From positions 1 through 6,077 of the forward strand of contig JAKJCD010000116.1 of the NCBI GenBank assembly GCA_022706625.1: 6,077 nt of DNA. The letters run 5' to 3'. Position numbers and translations under genes: made by a program. This DNA comes from Bacillota bacterium. Lineage in GTDB: Bacteria; Bacillota; Clostridia; Peptostreptococcales; Anaerovoracaceae. Position 1 is the first letter of the stretch; each line of letters opens with the position of its first letter. The notes under the pieces are model-generated. The model saw nothing but the letters and a program-made list of their open reading frames with translations. It was not told the origin of the DNA and ran no database searches. This document shows, piece after piece, positions 6,049 through 6,077 of this stretch.

Positions 6049-6077
6049 TATTTCTGAAAAAATCAAAATTCTTAGTT

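Larger units (their letters stand above)
5781..6077. other. AT-rich intergenic region with repeat cluster
   Basis: No gene is visible on either strand. The region holds the ribosome binding site and a candidate promoter of the 60-residue gene, a duplicate Shine-Dalgarno-like word, several inverted repeats, and at least eight copies of a TTTAGTT/AACTAAA-type word from 5870 to the window edge. The edge is not reached by any open frame from the right, so it is probably the control region of the 60-residue gene, possibly shared with a divergent gene beyond 6077. Confidence 0.6.

Overview
The window looks like a piece of a low-to-mid GC Gram-positive chromosome, most likely an endospore-forming member of the Clostridia. 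This is inferred from strong AGGAGG-type ribosome binding sites, a TTG start with an extended Shine-Dalgarno sequence, sigma-A-like promoters, a UPF0182 membrane protein, and a zinc-ribbon/single-TM protein of a kind common in Firmicutes. No rRNA, tRNA, CRISPR array, transposase or phage gene is visible.

All supported genes lie on the minus strand, so the layout is best read from right to left. Bases 5781-6077 are an AT-rich intergenic stretch with a cluster of TTTAGTT/AACTAAA words in direct and inverted orientation and a candidate promoter. Next is a 60-residue, very hydrophilic protein (5598-5780) that resembles minor spore proteins only in composition. Bases 5281-5597 hold no convincing gene. 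They carry a strong GC hairpin oriented as a minus-strand terminator (5480-5499), a second strong hairpin with a T-tract that can only terminate plus-strand transcription (5526-5578), and a near-consensus sigma-A promoter (TTGCTA, 17 bp, TATAAT) firing leftward. That promoter serves a 696-residue protein (3168-5258) with an N-terminal four-cysteine zinc ribbon, a long acidic low-complexity region, one membrane span and a folded C-terminal extracytoplasmic domain. After a 123-bp gap with no clear terminator comes a 991-residue UPF0182 protein (69-3044) with seven N-terminal membrane spans and a very large extracytoplasmic domain. Its stop codon overlaps an ATG in TAATG, and that frame stays open to the window edge, so a further gene may follow.

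The zinc-ribbon and UPF0182 genes are probably co-transcribed, since no clear promoter or terminator separates them. Both put a large domain outside the membrane, which suggests a shared cell-envelope role. Neither function is established. The most unusual material is the non-coding DNA: the orphan plus-strand terminator, the pair of mutually exclusive hairpins beside it, and the repeat cluster at the right end.
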